DNA from: Symsagittifera roscoffensis
Taxonomy: Eukaryota; Xenacoelomorpha; Acoela; Convolutidae
Length of the DNA stretch: 64,000 nt
Assembly: GCF_963678635.1 (NCBI RefSeq)
Contig: NC_087071.1
Location: 14,602,226-14,666,225 of the forward strand
Direction: 5' to 3'
Shown here: positions 46,706 to 55,854 of the stretch, piece after piece
How the letters are laid out: each line of letters begins with the position of its first letter
Position numbering within the stretch: position 1 is the first letter of the stretch
Made by a program: the position numbers and the translations under genes
The notes under the pieces: generated by a model
What the model saw: the letters and a program-made list of their open reading frames with translations, nothing else
Databases searched by the model: none
Told to the model about the DNA's origin: nothing

Positions 46706-48764
46706 TGATACTTGATAAAAATAGCCATTGCCAATTTTAAGGTATTTAATAAGGCCCCTGCCGTGGACGAAACTGACTCTAACTGCACGAAGGTCATGGA
46801 GATCAAACCCTTGCTAGAAGCGTCTGGAATATAAGACTCCAGAGTATTTACTTGACGCATTGAGTCTATCCATGTCAATCGTGTGGCACAAACCGTGTGG
46901 TATCCAGATAATCGCAACCTCTGCTTGATATGGGATGCTGAGGAAATCCGTCCGTTGGGTTTAGCAGATCACCAAAAAATTAACCATCTTCGTGATCAGG
47001 TCGAAGCTGGCACTGCGATGGATTGATGAGAACGCGATGCATGCGTTCTTTTACAGCGAGAGGCTTGGGTTGTTTGAGAATGCTTGCAATGTTTGCACCA
47101 TATCGATGGAAAAAAGGCTTTTCTGGAGCCGAGTGCCTTTTTCTCGTGGTTTAGGTCGAGTTTGACCTATTGATTGTATGTTTTTCAAAGACCACATGAA
47201 GTAGCTTCAAAAGGAATATCTTAAGTTCCTGGCAAAGATACGACCAGAGGCTTTCAAAAAGCCGCTGCTTACACATTCCGATCGATTAACCATCGAAGGA
47301 GAAGGGTTGGCAAGTTATCAACAGACAAAATTGAAGCAATATATTCGATAGGGGAGGAAGATCTAGCGAAAAATTTGAGCTTGATCATACATCACTCCTC
47401 TATTTGAACAGAGAGTCCATTTTGAAAAAACTAACAATTAATTCAAGAAGGTTGCAGTAACAGAAAAATGAATGCGGGCTTACGAACAACTGAAGAAGAG
47501 GGATGAGATTGCGATTACTTCTGACGATGAAAAAGAATTGGCAAGGCAGATCACGGTATAATCTGGACCCAGTACCTCGAAGACAAGGGTTAAAATTTAG
47601 GATGGTTTTCTTGGTGGATTTTTTAGCCTTTATTGGGGAAGAGGTACTCGGGTGTGGGCATGAATGTTGAAATTTTTTTTATATCAATTTGCTTATCAAC
47701 AATTTCTGACTTGATTTTTTCTAAAAGAAAAAAACCTTTCAAACGGCTTATATAGCCAAAATCCCAAGTGCTGATGCAAGAAGAATTTAATTGCTCTTTA
47801 GCTATATATTGAGAAGTTCACATGTCTGTGATTTTTGGGGATGTAGATAACGTTGAGTCTACCGCAAACTTCTGTGAATGACCACTGGCACTGTATCTAT
47901 AGACATAATCACATAATTGGAGGCTCACTGAAGTGAGTACGAGAGAAGATAAGGACGTCGATCTTCAGTCGGGGAAAAAAGTGTGAGTCAGTCATATTCT
48001 GAGGATTTATTTTGATTTTAGTTGAAGTGGTAGTTTTTGAAAAAGTTCGAATGGGCCATGTCATGATCAATTTGATCAAGTCTTTTTGCAGTTTGTCTAA
48101 TAAAAATATTCAATTCGAGTAGAGATGTGTTCTTCCTGATAGAGAACGTCGATTGTTATTGCGGGAGTGTTACTATTGGAATGAAGAAAACCTTGATTTC
48201 AGGTTCGACTCGGGCAGGTCGACGTGTGAAGCAACCCACTGGTCCAGACAACAAAGCTGCTTGAGATGAAATTAGTTATCTCCTCAAACTTTTAGAATTG
48301 CTTAGGCTATAATAATTTTTTTTATATTTTTTGAGTGTTTCTTATATAGTTCTGAAAAGTTGAGATAAGGCGAGTTTGAGATTGATCCTCTGAAATGAAT
48401 CAAAGGTCCATCATATAACCAAAAACATTCCTTTACTTGTAACCCAAACTCTGTTTTGAAGGCGTTCATGTGTTTTATGTTATTAAGGACCTAGCCATGA
48501 GAGCGTTCTTCATTCTAGAGTGACTGGTATTTTGATAGTTGCCTTTAAGCTGCAACACGAGTTTGTAGTCACATTTCTTTATCGAATCGAATCGGCTCCG
48601 ACAGAAAGAGGCGCAAAAAAAGAGTTAGTGTCCTTGTTTCTTGAGACAGTGGTTACATGGTCTATTTCTTCTAACTTATTTGATATAGGAAGACGACTGA
48701 TATCTATGTAATTTTTAAACTGTTGTTTGTTATTTTCTTTTGTATCATAAAAATCCAACTGATC
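46706..48764 (+). repeat. Tandem array unit 4 (truncated)
   Basis: Matches units 2 and 3 up to CCAACTGATC at about 48764, where similarity stops 20 bases before the LTR of the neighbouring retrotransposon. A ~50-90 base deletion is seen near 48080, where the other units carry extra sequence. The rest of the unit is not found on the far side of the retrotransposon. Confidence 0.8.
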
Positions 48765-48784
48765 AACGAACATCATTTTGCCAT

Positions 48785-49091
48785 TGAGATTTGCCGAGAT
48801 TTAAAGGACAAAACTAGATTGTTCGTAATAGTGAATTGATTGATTAGTTGCTTTGATTCTTAGTTACTTGAGATTTTAGTTAGCCAGACTTTGACTAAAT
48901 GAAATAGAACAAATAGAGATTGAATAAACTTTACATCTAACAACGATGTATACAAAACATAAGAGTGAGCACCCACAGTGTGTCGCTCGGTAAGGCCAAT
49001 CCAGTGACCTTGAGCGGACTGGTAAATAACTATGCAGCATAGCTGCAAAAGACAGCAGAATAAATGAGGTACAAAATGTCGCCTCATCACA
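48785..49091 (-). repeat. 3' LTR
   Basis: 307 bp, TGAGATTTGCC...CATCACA as read on the plus strand. It is the partner of 55548-55854. Differences include TTCGT/TTCAT, GAGCACC/GAACACA, CCAGTG/CCGGTG and CATAGC/CATGGC. Confidence 0.95.
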
Positions 49092-49101
49092 TTCCCCGCG
49101 G
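49092..49101 (-). other. Polypurine tract
   Basis: On the minus strand CCGCGGGGAA abuts the 3' LTR (TGTGATGAGG). The GCGGGGAA part is a short purine-rich tract in the position where plus-strand DNA synthesis is primed in LTR elements. It is short, so only moderate confidence. Confidence 0.55.
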
Positions 49102-49284
49102 AAGGAAAAATTTTTGGGGAACCCAAAAATTGTTTACATAAATGAATAGATAGCACCCCTAAGCATTAATTTAGATAGCACCCCTATCTCGTAAAATGCA
49201 TGGTGAAAAGAATAATGTTTAAATACGAAGTTTTGTTAAAAGTTTGATAATGAGTTTTTCGATCTTCAGATTTCGTCCTGAGCT

Positions 49285-52200
49285 TTAACTGGCGAGGAAG
49301 AAAATGACGCCTCCGGTTAAGTGTAAACGGTCCCGAATAAGAGGTTTACGTTTAGGAGACGTGGAGGATGATGGCACTGAAGTGTCTGTTACGTATGTCT
49401 TGGAAGATGGTATAATATTTGTAGAGGATGATGGCACTGAAGCGTCTTTTGCATATGTCTTGGAAGATGGTACAATACTTGTAGAGGATGACAAGTCGGC
49501 CTCTTTTCCTGATGATTGGGCTTCTTCCACCGATTTGACGGAGTGCCGTAATGGGTCACCGAAAAATCTTGTGGCCTTTTTGTTTCGAGATGAGGCCCGA
49601 GTGCCTTCCAAATCGTCCGTAGTCGGTTGAGCTGGTTGAGAAAGAGAAGGGAGCGACGAATATGGGTCTGCCTGGGCGCCTTTTCCTCGAACAAAAGGAC
49701 TCTCGGACTCAACCACGTCAAGTGGTACTGAATGCGAACCAGCAGCCCAAGTTGTGGACTCAGCAGGCTGAATGGTGAGCGAGGGGTCAACACTAGTGTC
49801 CATAGAAGATGGGCACGGTGTGAGGGACGAGCTTCCAAACGTAACCGGTGGTGATTCGTCTTGTAGCCGTAATCGCTTTTCCATCGGAGTAGATGTCTGA
49901 GTTTCCTGCAAAGCGTGTTGAACGGGAGGGCTCTCACTAGAGGAATCCGCAGTAAGGTCCACCACCGCCGGGTATGACGCGCTCGTGTTAGCTGGTCGTT
50001 TTTCAAGCAACTTTGGGTTAGATGCGCGAGTACATGGTTTCTTCCCCCCACTTTTTGAAGATGAAGTTTGGAGCCGATCACCTAGTGTGTTGTGTGTTGC
50101 TGAAAGGTTATTATAATTAGGCTTAAGGCAGACATGATTTTTCCGATAAACTTTTCCCTTGTCGGTAACATATCTATGATCGGTGACACGAGTAATTTTG
50201 AAATTCGCGAGTTTAAAAAGAGGTTTTCCAGACTGACGATCTATAATTTTTCTAAACACTCTCACACGTGTAGGATCGGATAAAAGGAGAGTTTCAAGTT
50301 TACTTGTCTTGGACTGTCGACGGGGTTGAAGTGTCGGTAGACGGCGAACAGTATCTTGGGCCTCTGGAGGCGTATTGATTGGCCGGTCTTCCGCAAAGTA
50401 TAGTGTTTTGCGAGAGAGGCCTGTTTTAAGTGACTGAGCCAGGTCCGAATGGCGACTCGACAGCTCCTGCAGCACCCGTTTTCCCCCATCTGATGGAAGA
50501 TTTCTTTTCTGTTGAGACCAGTTATTAGCCGCCCGGGCAAGATCGGCCAACGCCTTGTACGGCGCACTGTCAACAATGTTTCCCTCCAGGGAGAACATCG
50601 GGTTGAACCGTGGGGAAATCTGAGGACTGAGGCTGCCTCTTGGCACCACTTTAGCACGATCTCGACTATAGTCCTGACTGGCAATTTGATCCGGCGTCAA
50701 GAGGTTGCGCTCAAGTCTTTGTGCTGATGTATCAGAATTAACTATATTATGAAAAGCTTGTGACCATTCAGTATTGGGTTTACGTCCGAAGTGCATTTCA
50801 AAAGGTGACTTCTTAAGTGTAGAATGATTGCTTTTACGAATATCTTCTATAATTCGGTAGAGTACTTCTTTCAAGTTAACAAAAGTAGGATCCAGTTGTT
50901 CAGTGCCTAACTTGCGTTTTATTGTTTGTATCATACGTTCGACGAGGTCAGAGCCCCTATGATCGCCGACTGGGGAAAAGATGTGTTTGATACATTTACT
51001 AGAACAGAATTGTTGTAGTTTTTCGTTTTTAAAACCGGGGCCATGATCAGTCCTGATAGAATGAGGTAAGCCATGAATTCTGATATAGGATTCAAGAAAT
51101 TTCGTAACCTTTTTAGCCCCAGTAGTTTTTGTAATAAGTACAGAAGGAAATTTCGAGAAACGATCGATAGCTACCAAGAGGAATATTTTTACGCCTCTAT
51201 CATCTACAATAGGACCGGCAAAATCTAACTGTAACTCTTGATTTGGCCCCGTTAATAAGGGCAAAGATTGAGCGGTATGAAATGTCTTGGCGGGCTTTAA
51301 GTTCTTACCATACAACGTGCATTCACGGCATCTTTTGCAGGTGTCGACTATCTGCCGATTCATGAAAGGCCACCAAATGTATTCAGAGGCTGACATCATG
51401 GCCTCTTGACCCGGGTGCGACCGATGAAGGCGGGCAAGAACAGCTGGTCTCAGGACTTCTGGGATGGCCAATTTGTTGTCTATTATCACACAGTTGTTGA
51501 CAACCGCTGCCTTCGACCAGAATTGGGCCATGTAGGTTCCGAGCTTGTTAAAACTGGAAACGTCTTTGTTAATGATGGTTCGTTTCATCGGACCCAGAAA
51601 TCTATCTTCTTCTGTGAGCTCAGCCAGCAAGTCAGCGTCGAATAATCCCGGTAGTCCCACAATCTCTTTCTTAGACTTGGAGATGAGAGGCTTTCCACCA
51701 TTGATAGCGTACACGCCAACTTTATCAGCGAAATGAGCTCTGCCCGGTCTTGACAATCGGCACTTCCGCATAGCCTCCAAAAATTGTTTGTGTCCCTCCC
51801 TTCTGGAGACAGTCCTGGCAGCAACAAATCGGGTTTTCGCCGCACGTTCTCTGGTCCGATTGCGTTGACGTACTTGGTCCAGTCGTGAGATTCGTCCTAC
51901 TTGACGAGATCTTACTGAAGGGCGCGGGCTCGGCCGTCGAAAATTAGGTGAACTCAATTCGACAAAAGAGAGGAGCTCTGCTTGTTCCTCCATTGTGTTA
52001 TGTGACGAGTGTTGTATCGGACTGGGAGCTGGTTGAGTAGTTGGTTTGTCGTTAGTATGTTCAAGGGCGGAATGTGGTATTGAAGTAGGTTTTGATGGAT
52101 TCATGTTGTTGTAGATAGAGAAGTGAGATAAAAGAGAATTAGTAGAATGAGTTAAAGATGAGAAGAAAGAGTTGCGACTATCTTTTAACAATTCAGGTCG

Positions 52201-55200
52201 GAGACAATGAATAGAAGCGAGCGAATTTGTTTTGCGATTATTAATTAGCATACCGGTTTCTGATTGGTCAATTCTGCAACAACATGACTCGACGCCCTCA
52301 CGCGGTGAGAGACCAAACGCACGAATTTGCATAACGTGATTTGATTGGTCGAGAAGACACTGTGATTTATGAATTTGAGGCACATCGACCTCTTGCGACG
52401 AAGAACATAACTTACTAGACGAGTCAAGTATATTGACTGTATTTATAAATGATAAGGCCGAATTGAATGCCTCAATAGACTTTACAACAAAAAGTTCATC
52501 GTAGATTGATGGCGCTGGAGCTGGGAAGGTTGGATGTCGAGACAAATAATCCACAATGCCTAAAGTAACCCCAGGCACGTGAATAACTTCGAAATCGAAT
52601 GGTAGTAACCGGTCCGCCCAACGTGAAAGACGCGACTGATAGGATTTGTTATTATAATCACTCAATGCCGAAATAATGGCTTTGTGGTCGGTTAATACTT
52701 GAAAACGATTGCCCAATAAATAAGTACGAAAATGTTTGCACGCCCAAACGATTGCCAACAACTCAAGTTCATTCGTACTATATTTTGTCTCAGCATTATT
52801 GAGAAAGCGTGAGGCAAACGCGGTTGCGGCCCAAACTCCTGGTTCGATCTCCTGTTCCAAACATGTCCCTAACCCGTTATGACTAGCGTCACATTTCACC
52901 CGAGATCTTTTTGAAGAGTCATAATGGAATAAATTGGGAATATTAGCCAACATATTTATGATACTCTTGAAGGCGCTATCTTGTTCCTCCCCCCACCGAA
53001 AAGACTGTTTGTTACATGCCTTTAGAGATTCTCGGAAATGAACGGTATATGTGTGTAGATCAGGTATGAATCGTTGTAAGTGATTTAACGTCCCCATAAA
53101 CGAGCGGAGCTGCTTTAAGGTTTTGGGATGTTTAAGTGATCGAACTGCATCAATCTTTGAAAATTTCGGGCAGTACCCGTACTCATTAATGACATAACCT
53201 AGCCATGTTAATTGGTTTACTGAGAACTCGCACTTACTGAGTTTCAATGCCCAGCCTTCTGCATCGAGTCGCTGCATCACTCTTTCAACCAGGTCATTAT
53301 GTGCTTGAACGTCTCCTTTCGTGACTACTAGAATGTCGTCGAGGTAGCAAACCACACCTTCTAATCCTTGCAAGGTACAATCCATCGCCCTCTGAAACTC
53401 GGTTGGCATGTCAGTCAACCCATAGAACCCTGTCTTAAACCGATAGGTTCCCGTAGCATCTCCGCATAAAATATTGAAATTACAATGATTGCTGGTGGCT
53501 GAAGACAATGGCAGCTGGCTGAAAGCATATTTCAAGTCTAACGAGGTGAACCAAACGATGCCTGGTACATCTTTAGTGATTATTTGAGCCACAGAATCGA
53601 CAAGCTCGTGAATATTTGGCATCTGGTACTTGTTCTTCCAGATTTGCGCATTCATGGGTTTAGCATTTAAAGCAAGTTTTATCGAGCCGTCCTTCTTGGC
53701 AGTCAGTACAATGGGTGCTATGAAATAGTCTGTTGTGCATTTGTCCAGTTTCTCAATGTGACCTTGTTTTACCAACTGTTTGATTTCGTTAGCGACTCTG
53801 TCCTGGATGTGAATTGGGACTTTACGTCCCTTAACCTGACGTGGTACCAGTGGATACTTGAAGTTTGTAAACACTTTGTGATTCTTTGATCTTCCTAATC
53901 GATTAAATACGTGCGCGTATTTTTTAGCGAAGAAAGAACTCCAATAATCGGAGACAGGATCCTGGTTCAGAACCTCAAGTTTCTGAACGTGTTCTGCCTT
54001 CAGTTGGGTGGTCACGATTCCCAATTGGTCTTGTAAGTCCAAACCCAACAGGTCTCTTGTTCTGTTCTTCGAGACAAGGAAGCAAGCCTCTTCCACTCTC
54101 CAACCACTAGACGAGATCGGTAGACAAACTGAGCCGAGAAGGCGGATTGGTTTTTTATTGTAATCAACATACAGAGTGTCTATAGGATTCCGTGCTACGT
54201 CTCGAAATTTGAACGACGGGTTGCGCTGTAATATCAAATCGCAAGTCCGTTTATTAATGAATGAGACAGGACTTCCAGTGTCGATGGTTGAGTAGAAAAA
54301 GCTCGAACCCGTACGCAGCTGGATACTGAGGCTTCTCGGTTTCCCGTTGTTTGATCTGAGAAGCTCAACGCTATCAATCCTAACAGCACTTTCAAGTTGT
54401 AGCACACTGTATTCGGGTTCGCTATCATAGTCTGCATCAATGAAGTTACAGTCAATTGAGGGGTCAGTCACTTCCTCACTATCATCGACCAAATTGACGC
54501 GACGTCTTGACGAGTTACAGCATTTAGCAAAATGACCTCGTTTTTTGCAAAGATTACAGGTAACCTCTCGGGCGGGACACGACTTTCTGTGTTCCGGGCT
54601 AAAAGGGTTGCCACAGAAAAAACATGCTTTGTTGCCTTTGTTACTTTGTATATTTGGTCGATTAGAGTTGTTCTGAGGAGTATTTCGCTTTCCTCTAGAT
54701 GACTGTAATGAGAAAGTGGGTTCTTGTTTTATCTTGATATTTCCAGTGACTTGGTTATGTGGGAGTAGTTTTTGGAACTGGGCCGATGTACTAGCCCCTT
54801 TTTCGCATTCTAGAGCGAGTTGGAATGTATCGTCTAAATCTGATTTTGCCTTAATCAGCTGCTGTTGCACATCCACATCACGAATTCGTCCTATGAAAAG
54901 ATCTTTCAGGGTACCCCTCTCTTGAGCACGTGGCCAATTACACAAGGCAATTTGAGCACTGAGGCGAGCGTAGAATGAAGAAAAGGTGTCATTTTCCAAC
55001 ATAAAGATATTGTTGTACAGTTTAATGCGCTCGACAGTATAATCGCGTTCTATCTTGAATAGTGTTTCGCAGGCTTTGTGGAAATCGCGGAAAGGAGTGA
55101 CACTGATGTCCGTATGCGGGTAGGAATCCGCGAAGCGTCGTTTCCCTTCGCTTCCTAGAGCGAAAAACAACCGTGACTTCAGTCGGGCTTCTGCTTCGTG

Positions 55201-55263
55201 ATAGAACCAGTTTAGGCCTATTCTGGGGCCTTTCCTTCTGCGCTCGGCATTGTATTCGGCCAT
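49285..55263 (-). CDS. Gag-pol polyprotein of the Ty3/gypsy element
   Basis: 1992 residues from ATG 55261-55263. Capsid-like gag about 1-180. Two zinc knuckles: C214-C229 (an atypical CFFCGNPFSPEHRKSC) and CNLCKKRGHFAKC at 236-248. Aspartic protease DTGSP at 328-332. RT about 490-700 with active-site YLDD at 640-643. RNase H with CDASHNGLG (Asp 792) and TDHKA (Asp 859). A ~270-residue Ser/Arg-rich linker follows. Integrase has the HHCC zinc site (H1280, H1283, C1312, C1315 probable) and catalytic D1347, D1406 and E1442, the last two separated by 35 residues. A long tail holds a GPY/F-like stretch (about 1665-1715), VVDLT at 1767-1771 and a C-terminal 20-residue tandem repeat. Gag and pol are fused with no frameshift. 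The same frame is open upstream beyond a TAG at 55279-55281, so the true N-terminus may lie in 55282-55548. Confidence 0.95.
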   Translation of the reverse strand: MAEYNAERRRKGPRIGLNWFYHEAEARLKSRLFFALGSEGKRRFADSYPHTDISVTPFRDFHKACETLFKIERDYTVERIKLYNNIFMLENDTFSSFYARLSAQIALCNWPRAQERGTLKDLFIGRIRDVDVQQQLIKAKSDLDDTFQLALECEKGASTSAQFQKLLPHNQVTGNIKIKQEPTFSLQSSRGKRNTPQNNSNRPNIQSNKGNKACFFCGNPFSPEHRKSCPAREVTCNLCKKRGHFAKCCNSSRRRVNLVDDSEEVTDPSIDCNFIDADYDSEPEYSVLQLESAVRIDSVELLRSNNGKPRSLSIQLRTGSSFFYSTIDTGSPVSFINKRTCDLILQRNPSFKFRDVARNPIDTLYVDYNKKPIRLLGSVCLPISSSGWRVEEACFLVSKNRTRDLLGLDLQDQLGIVTTQLKAEHVQKLEVLNQDPVSDYWSSFFAKKYAHVFNRLGRSKNHKVFTNFKYPLVPRQVKGRKVPIHIQDRVANEIKQLVKQGHIEKLDKCTTDYFIAPIVLTAKKDGSIKLALNAKPMNAQIWKNKYQMPNIHELVDSVAQIITKDVPGIVWFTSLDLKYAFSQLPLSSATSNHCNFNILCGDATGTYRFKTGFYGLTDMPTEFQRAMDCTLQGLEGVVCYLDDILVVTKGDVQAHNDLVERVMQRLDAEGWALKLSKCEFSVNQLTWLGYVINEYGYCPKFSKIDAVRSLKHPKTLKQLRSFMGTLNHLQRFIPDLHTYTVHFRESLKACNKQSFRWGEEQDSAFKSIINMLANIPNLFHYDSSKRSRVKCDASHNGLGTCLEQEIEPGVWAATAFASRFLNNAETKYSTNELELLAIVWACKHFRTYLLGNRFQVLTDHKAIISALSDYNNKSYQSRLSRWADRLLPFDFEVIHVPGVTLGIVDYLSRHPTFPAPAPSIYDELFVVKSIEAFNSALSFINTVNILDSSSKLCSSSQEVDVPQIHKSQCLLDQSNHVMQIRAFGLSPREGVESCCCRIDQSETGMLINNRKTNSLASIHCLRPELLKDSRNSFFSSLTHSTNSLLSHFSIYNNMNPSKPTSIPHSALEHTNDKPTTQPAPSPIQHSSHNTMEEQAELLSFVELSSPNFRRPSPRPSVRSRQVGRISRLDQVRQRNRTRERAAKTRFVAARTVSRREGHKQFLEAMRKCRLSRPGRAHFADKVGVYAINGGKPLISKSKKEIVGLPGLFDADLLAELTEEDRFLGPMKRTIINKDVSSFNKLGTYMAQFWSKAAVVNNCVIIDNKLAIPEVLRPAVLARLHRSHPGQEAMMSASEYIWWPFMNRQIVDTCKRCRECTLYGKNLKPAKTFHTAQSLPLLTGPNQELQLDFAGPIVDDRGVKIFLLVAIDRFSKFPSVLITKTTGAKKVTKFLESYIRIHGLPHSIRTDHGPGFKNEKLQQFCSSKCIKHIFSPVGDHRGSDLVERMIQTIKRKLGTEQLDPTFVNLKEVLYRIIEDIRKSNHSTLKKSPFEMHFGRKPNTEWSQAFHNIVNSDTSAQRLERNLLTPDQIASQDYSRDRAKVVPRGSLSPQISPRFNPMFSLEGNIVDSAPYKALADLARAANNWSQQKRNLPSDGGKRVLQELSSRHSDLAQSLKTGLSRKTLYFAEDRPINTPPEAQDTVRRLPTLQPRRQSKTSKLETLLLSDPTRVRVFRKIIDRQSGKPLFKLANFKITRVTDHRYVTDKGKVYRKNHVCLKPNYNNLSATHNTLGDRLQTSSSKSGGKKPCTRASNPKLLEKRPANTSASYPAVVDLTADSSSESPPVQHALQETQTSTPMEKRLRLQDESPPVTFGSSSLTPCPSSMDTSVDPSLTIQPAESTTWAAGSHSVPLDVVESESPFVRGKGAQADPYSSLPSLSQPAQPTTDDLEGTRASSRNKKATRFFGDPLRHSVKSVEEAQSSGKEADLSSSTSIVPSSKTYAKDASVPSSSTNIIPSSKTYVTDTSVPSSSTSPKRKPLIRDRLHLTGGVIFFLAS
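49364..49495. repeat. 60-bp in-frame tandem repeat at the gag-pol C-terminus
   Basis: Two 60-bp units (49364-49423 and 49424-49483) and the start of a third, each beginning GAGGATGATGGCACTGAAG. They encode a 20-residue Ser/Thr-rich repeat in the polyprotein tail (VPSSSTxIxPSSKTYxxDxS). The length is a multiple of three and keeps the frame open. Confidence 0.9.
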
Positions 55264-55278
55264 GCGGCGAACTGCTGC

Positions 55279-55548
55279 CTAATCTCTGAGGAGGCGTGCA
55301 TCGGCCTCCGCAGCTGTTTCCGTCGCTCCTATGATCTCAGCTTTTGGAGGTGGTTCGTCGATGACCTCCGTGGGTTCTGCTAATAACTCCTGAGGGTTCA
55401 GAATATCTTTTAACCCCACCGCCAGGAAGAACTGCCCAATCCAAGATTCCCAAAGGAATGGGGGGTTAATCGAAGGTTTCGCCCAAAAAGGGGGAATACC
55501 CAACAGGTCAGTCCTGTCTTCGTTCACAGGAACTGCTGGCTGCGCCAT
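55279..55548 (-). CDS. Gag N-terminal ORF, separated from gag-pol by one in-frame TAG
   Basis: 89 codons from an ATG at 55546-55548 to TAG at 55279-55281. It contains IPPFWAKPSINPPFLWESW and IGQFFLAVGLKDILNPQELL, the Trp/Pro-rich start typical of gypsy gag. The next ATG used for gag-pol is five sense codons beyond the TAG and in the same frame, so this is the natural N-terminus of gag. The stop could be a recent mutation (for example from CAG) or a leaky codon. The A of its ATG is the last base of the LTR and the TG is the start of the primer-binding site. Confidence 0.75.
   Translation of the reverse strand: MAQPAVPVNEDRTDLLGIPPFWAKPSINPPFLWESWIGQFFLAVGLKDILNPQELLAEPTEVIDEPPPKAEIIGATETAAEADARLLRD
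55536..55547 (-). other. tRNA primer-binding site
   Basis: Immediately after the 5' LTR the minus strand reads TGGCGCAGCCAG, starting with TGG as expected for pairing with a tRNA CCA end. The implied tRNA 3' end is CTGGCTGCGCCA. A G discriminator with a TGCG acceptor end is seen in serine tRNAs, so tRNA-Ser is a guess; beyond about 12 bases a fit to a T-arm is not evident. Confidence 0.65.
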
Positions 55549-55854
55549 GAGATTTGCCGAGATTTAAAGGACAAAACTAGATTGTTCATAATAGTGAATT
55601 GATTGATTAGTTGCTTTGATTCTTAGTTACTTGAGATTTTAGTTAGCCAGACTTAGACTAAATGAAATAGAACAAATAGAGATTGAATAAACTTTACATC
55701 TAACAACGATGTATACAAAACATAAGAGTGAACACACACAGTGTGTCGCTCGGTAAGGCCAATCCGGTGACCTTGAGCAGACTGGTAAATAACTATGCAG
55801 CATGGCTGCAAAAGACAGCAAAATAAATGAGGTACTAAATGTCGCCTCATCACA
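55548..55854 (-). repeat. 5' LTR
   Basis: 307 bp and the partner of 48785-49091. In the element's orientation it begins TGTGATGAGGCG at 55854 and ends AAATCTCA at 55548. It should carry the element's promoter; no clear TATA or polyadenylation signal was identified by eye. Confidence 0.95.

Larger units (their letters stand above)
48785..55854 (-). mobile_element. Complete Ty3/gypsy LTR retrotransposon
   Basis: About 7.07 kb with two 307-bp LTRs that differ at roughly nine positions (about 97% identical by eye). Both LTRs start TG and end CA. The internal part has a tRNA primer-binding site directly after the 5' LTR, a short 5' ORF, a 1992-codon gag-pol ORF and a purine tract before the 3' LTR. 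Domain order protease-RT-RNase H-integrase places it in Ty3/gypsy (Metaviridae). No matching target-site duplication is seen (GCCAT on the left, ATGCA on the right). Confidence 0.95.

Noticed and set aside
49389-50684. Long minus-strand frames of 230 and 140 codons overlapping the gag-pol C-terminus
   Set aside because: They are out-of-frame shadows of the 1992-codon ORF, with no start context or motif of their own.
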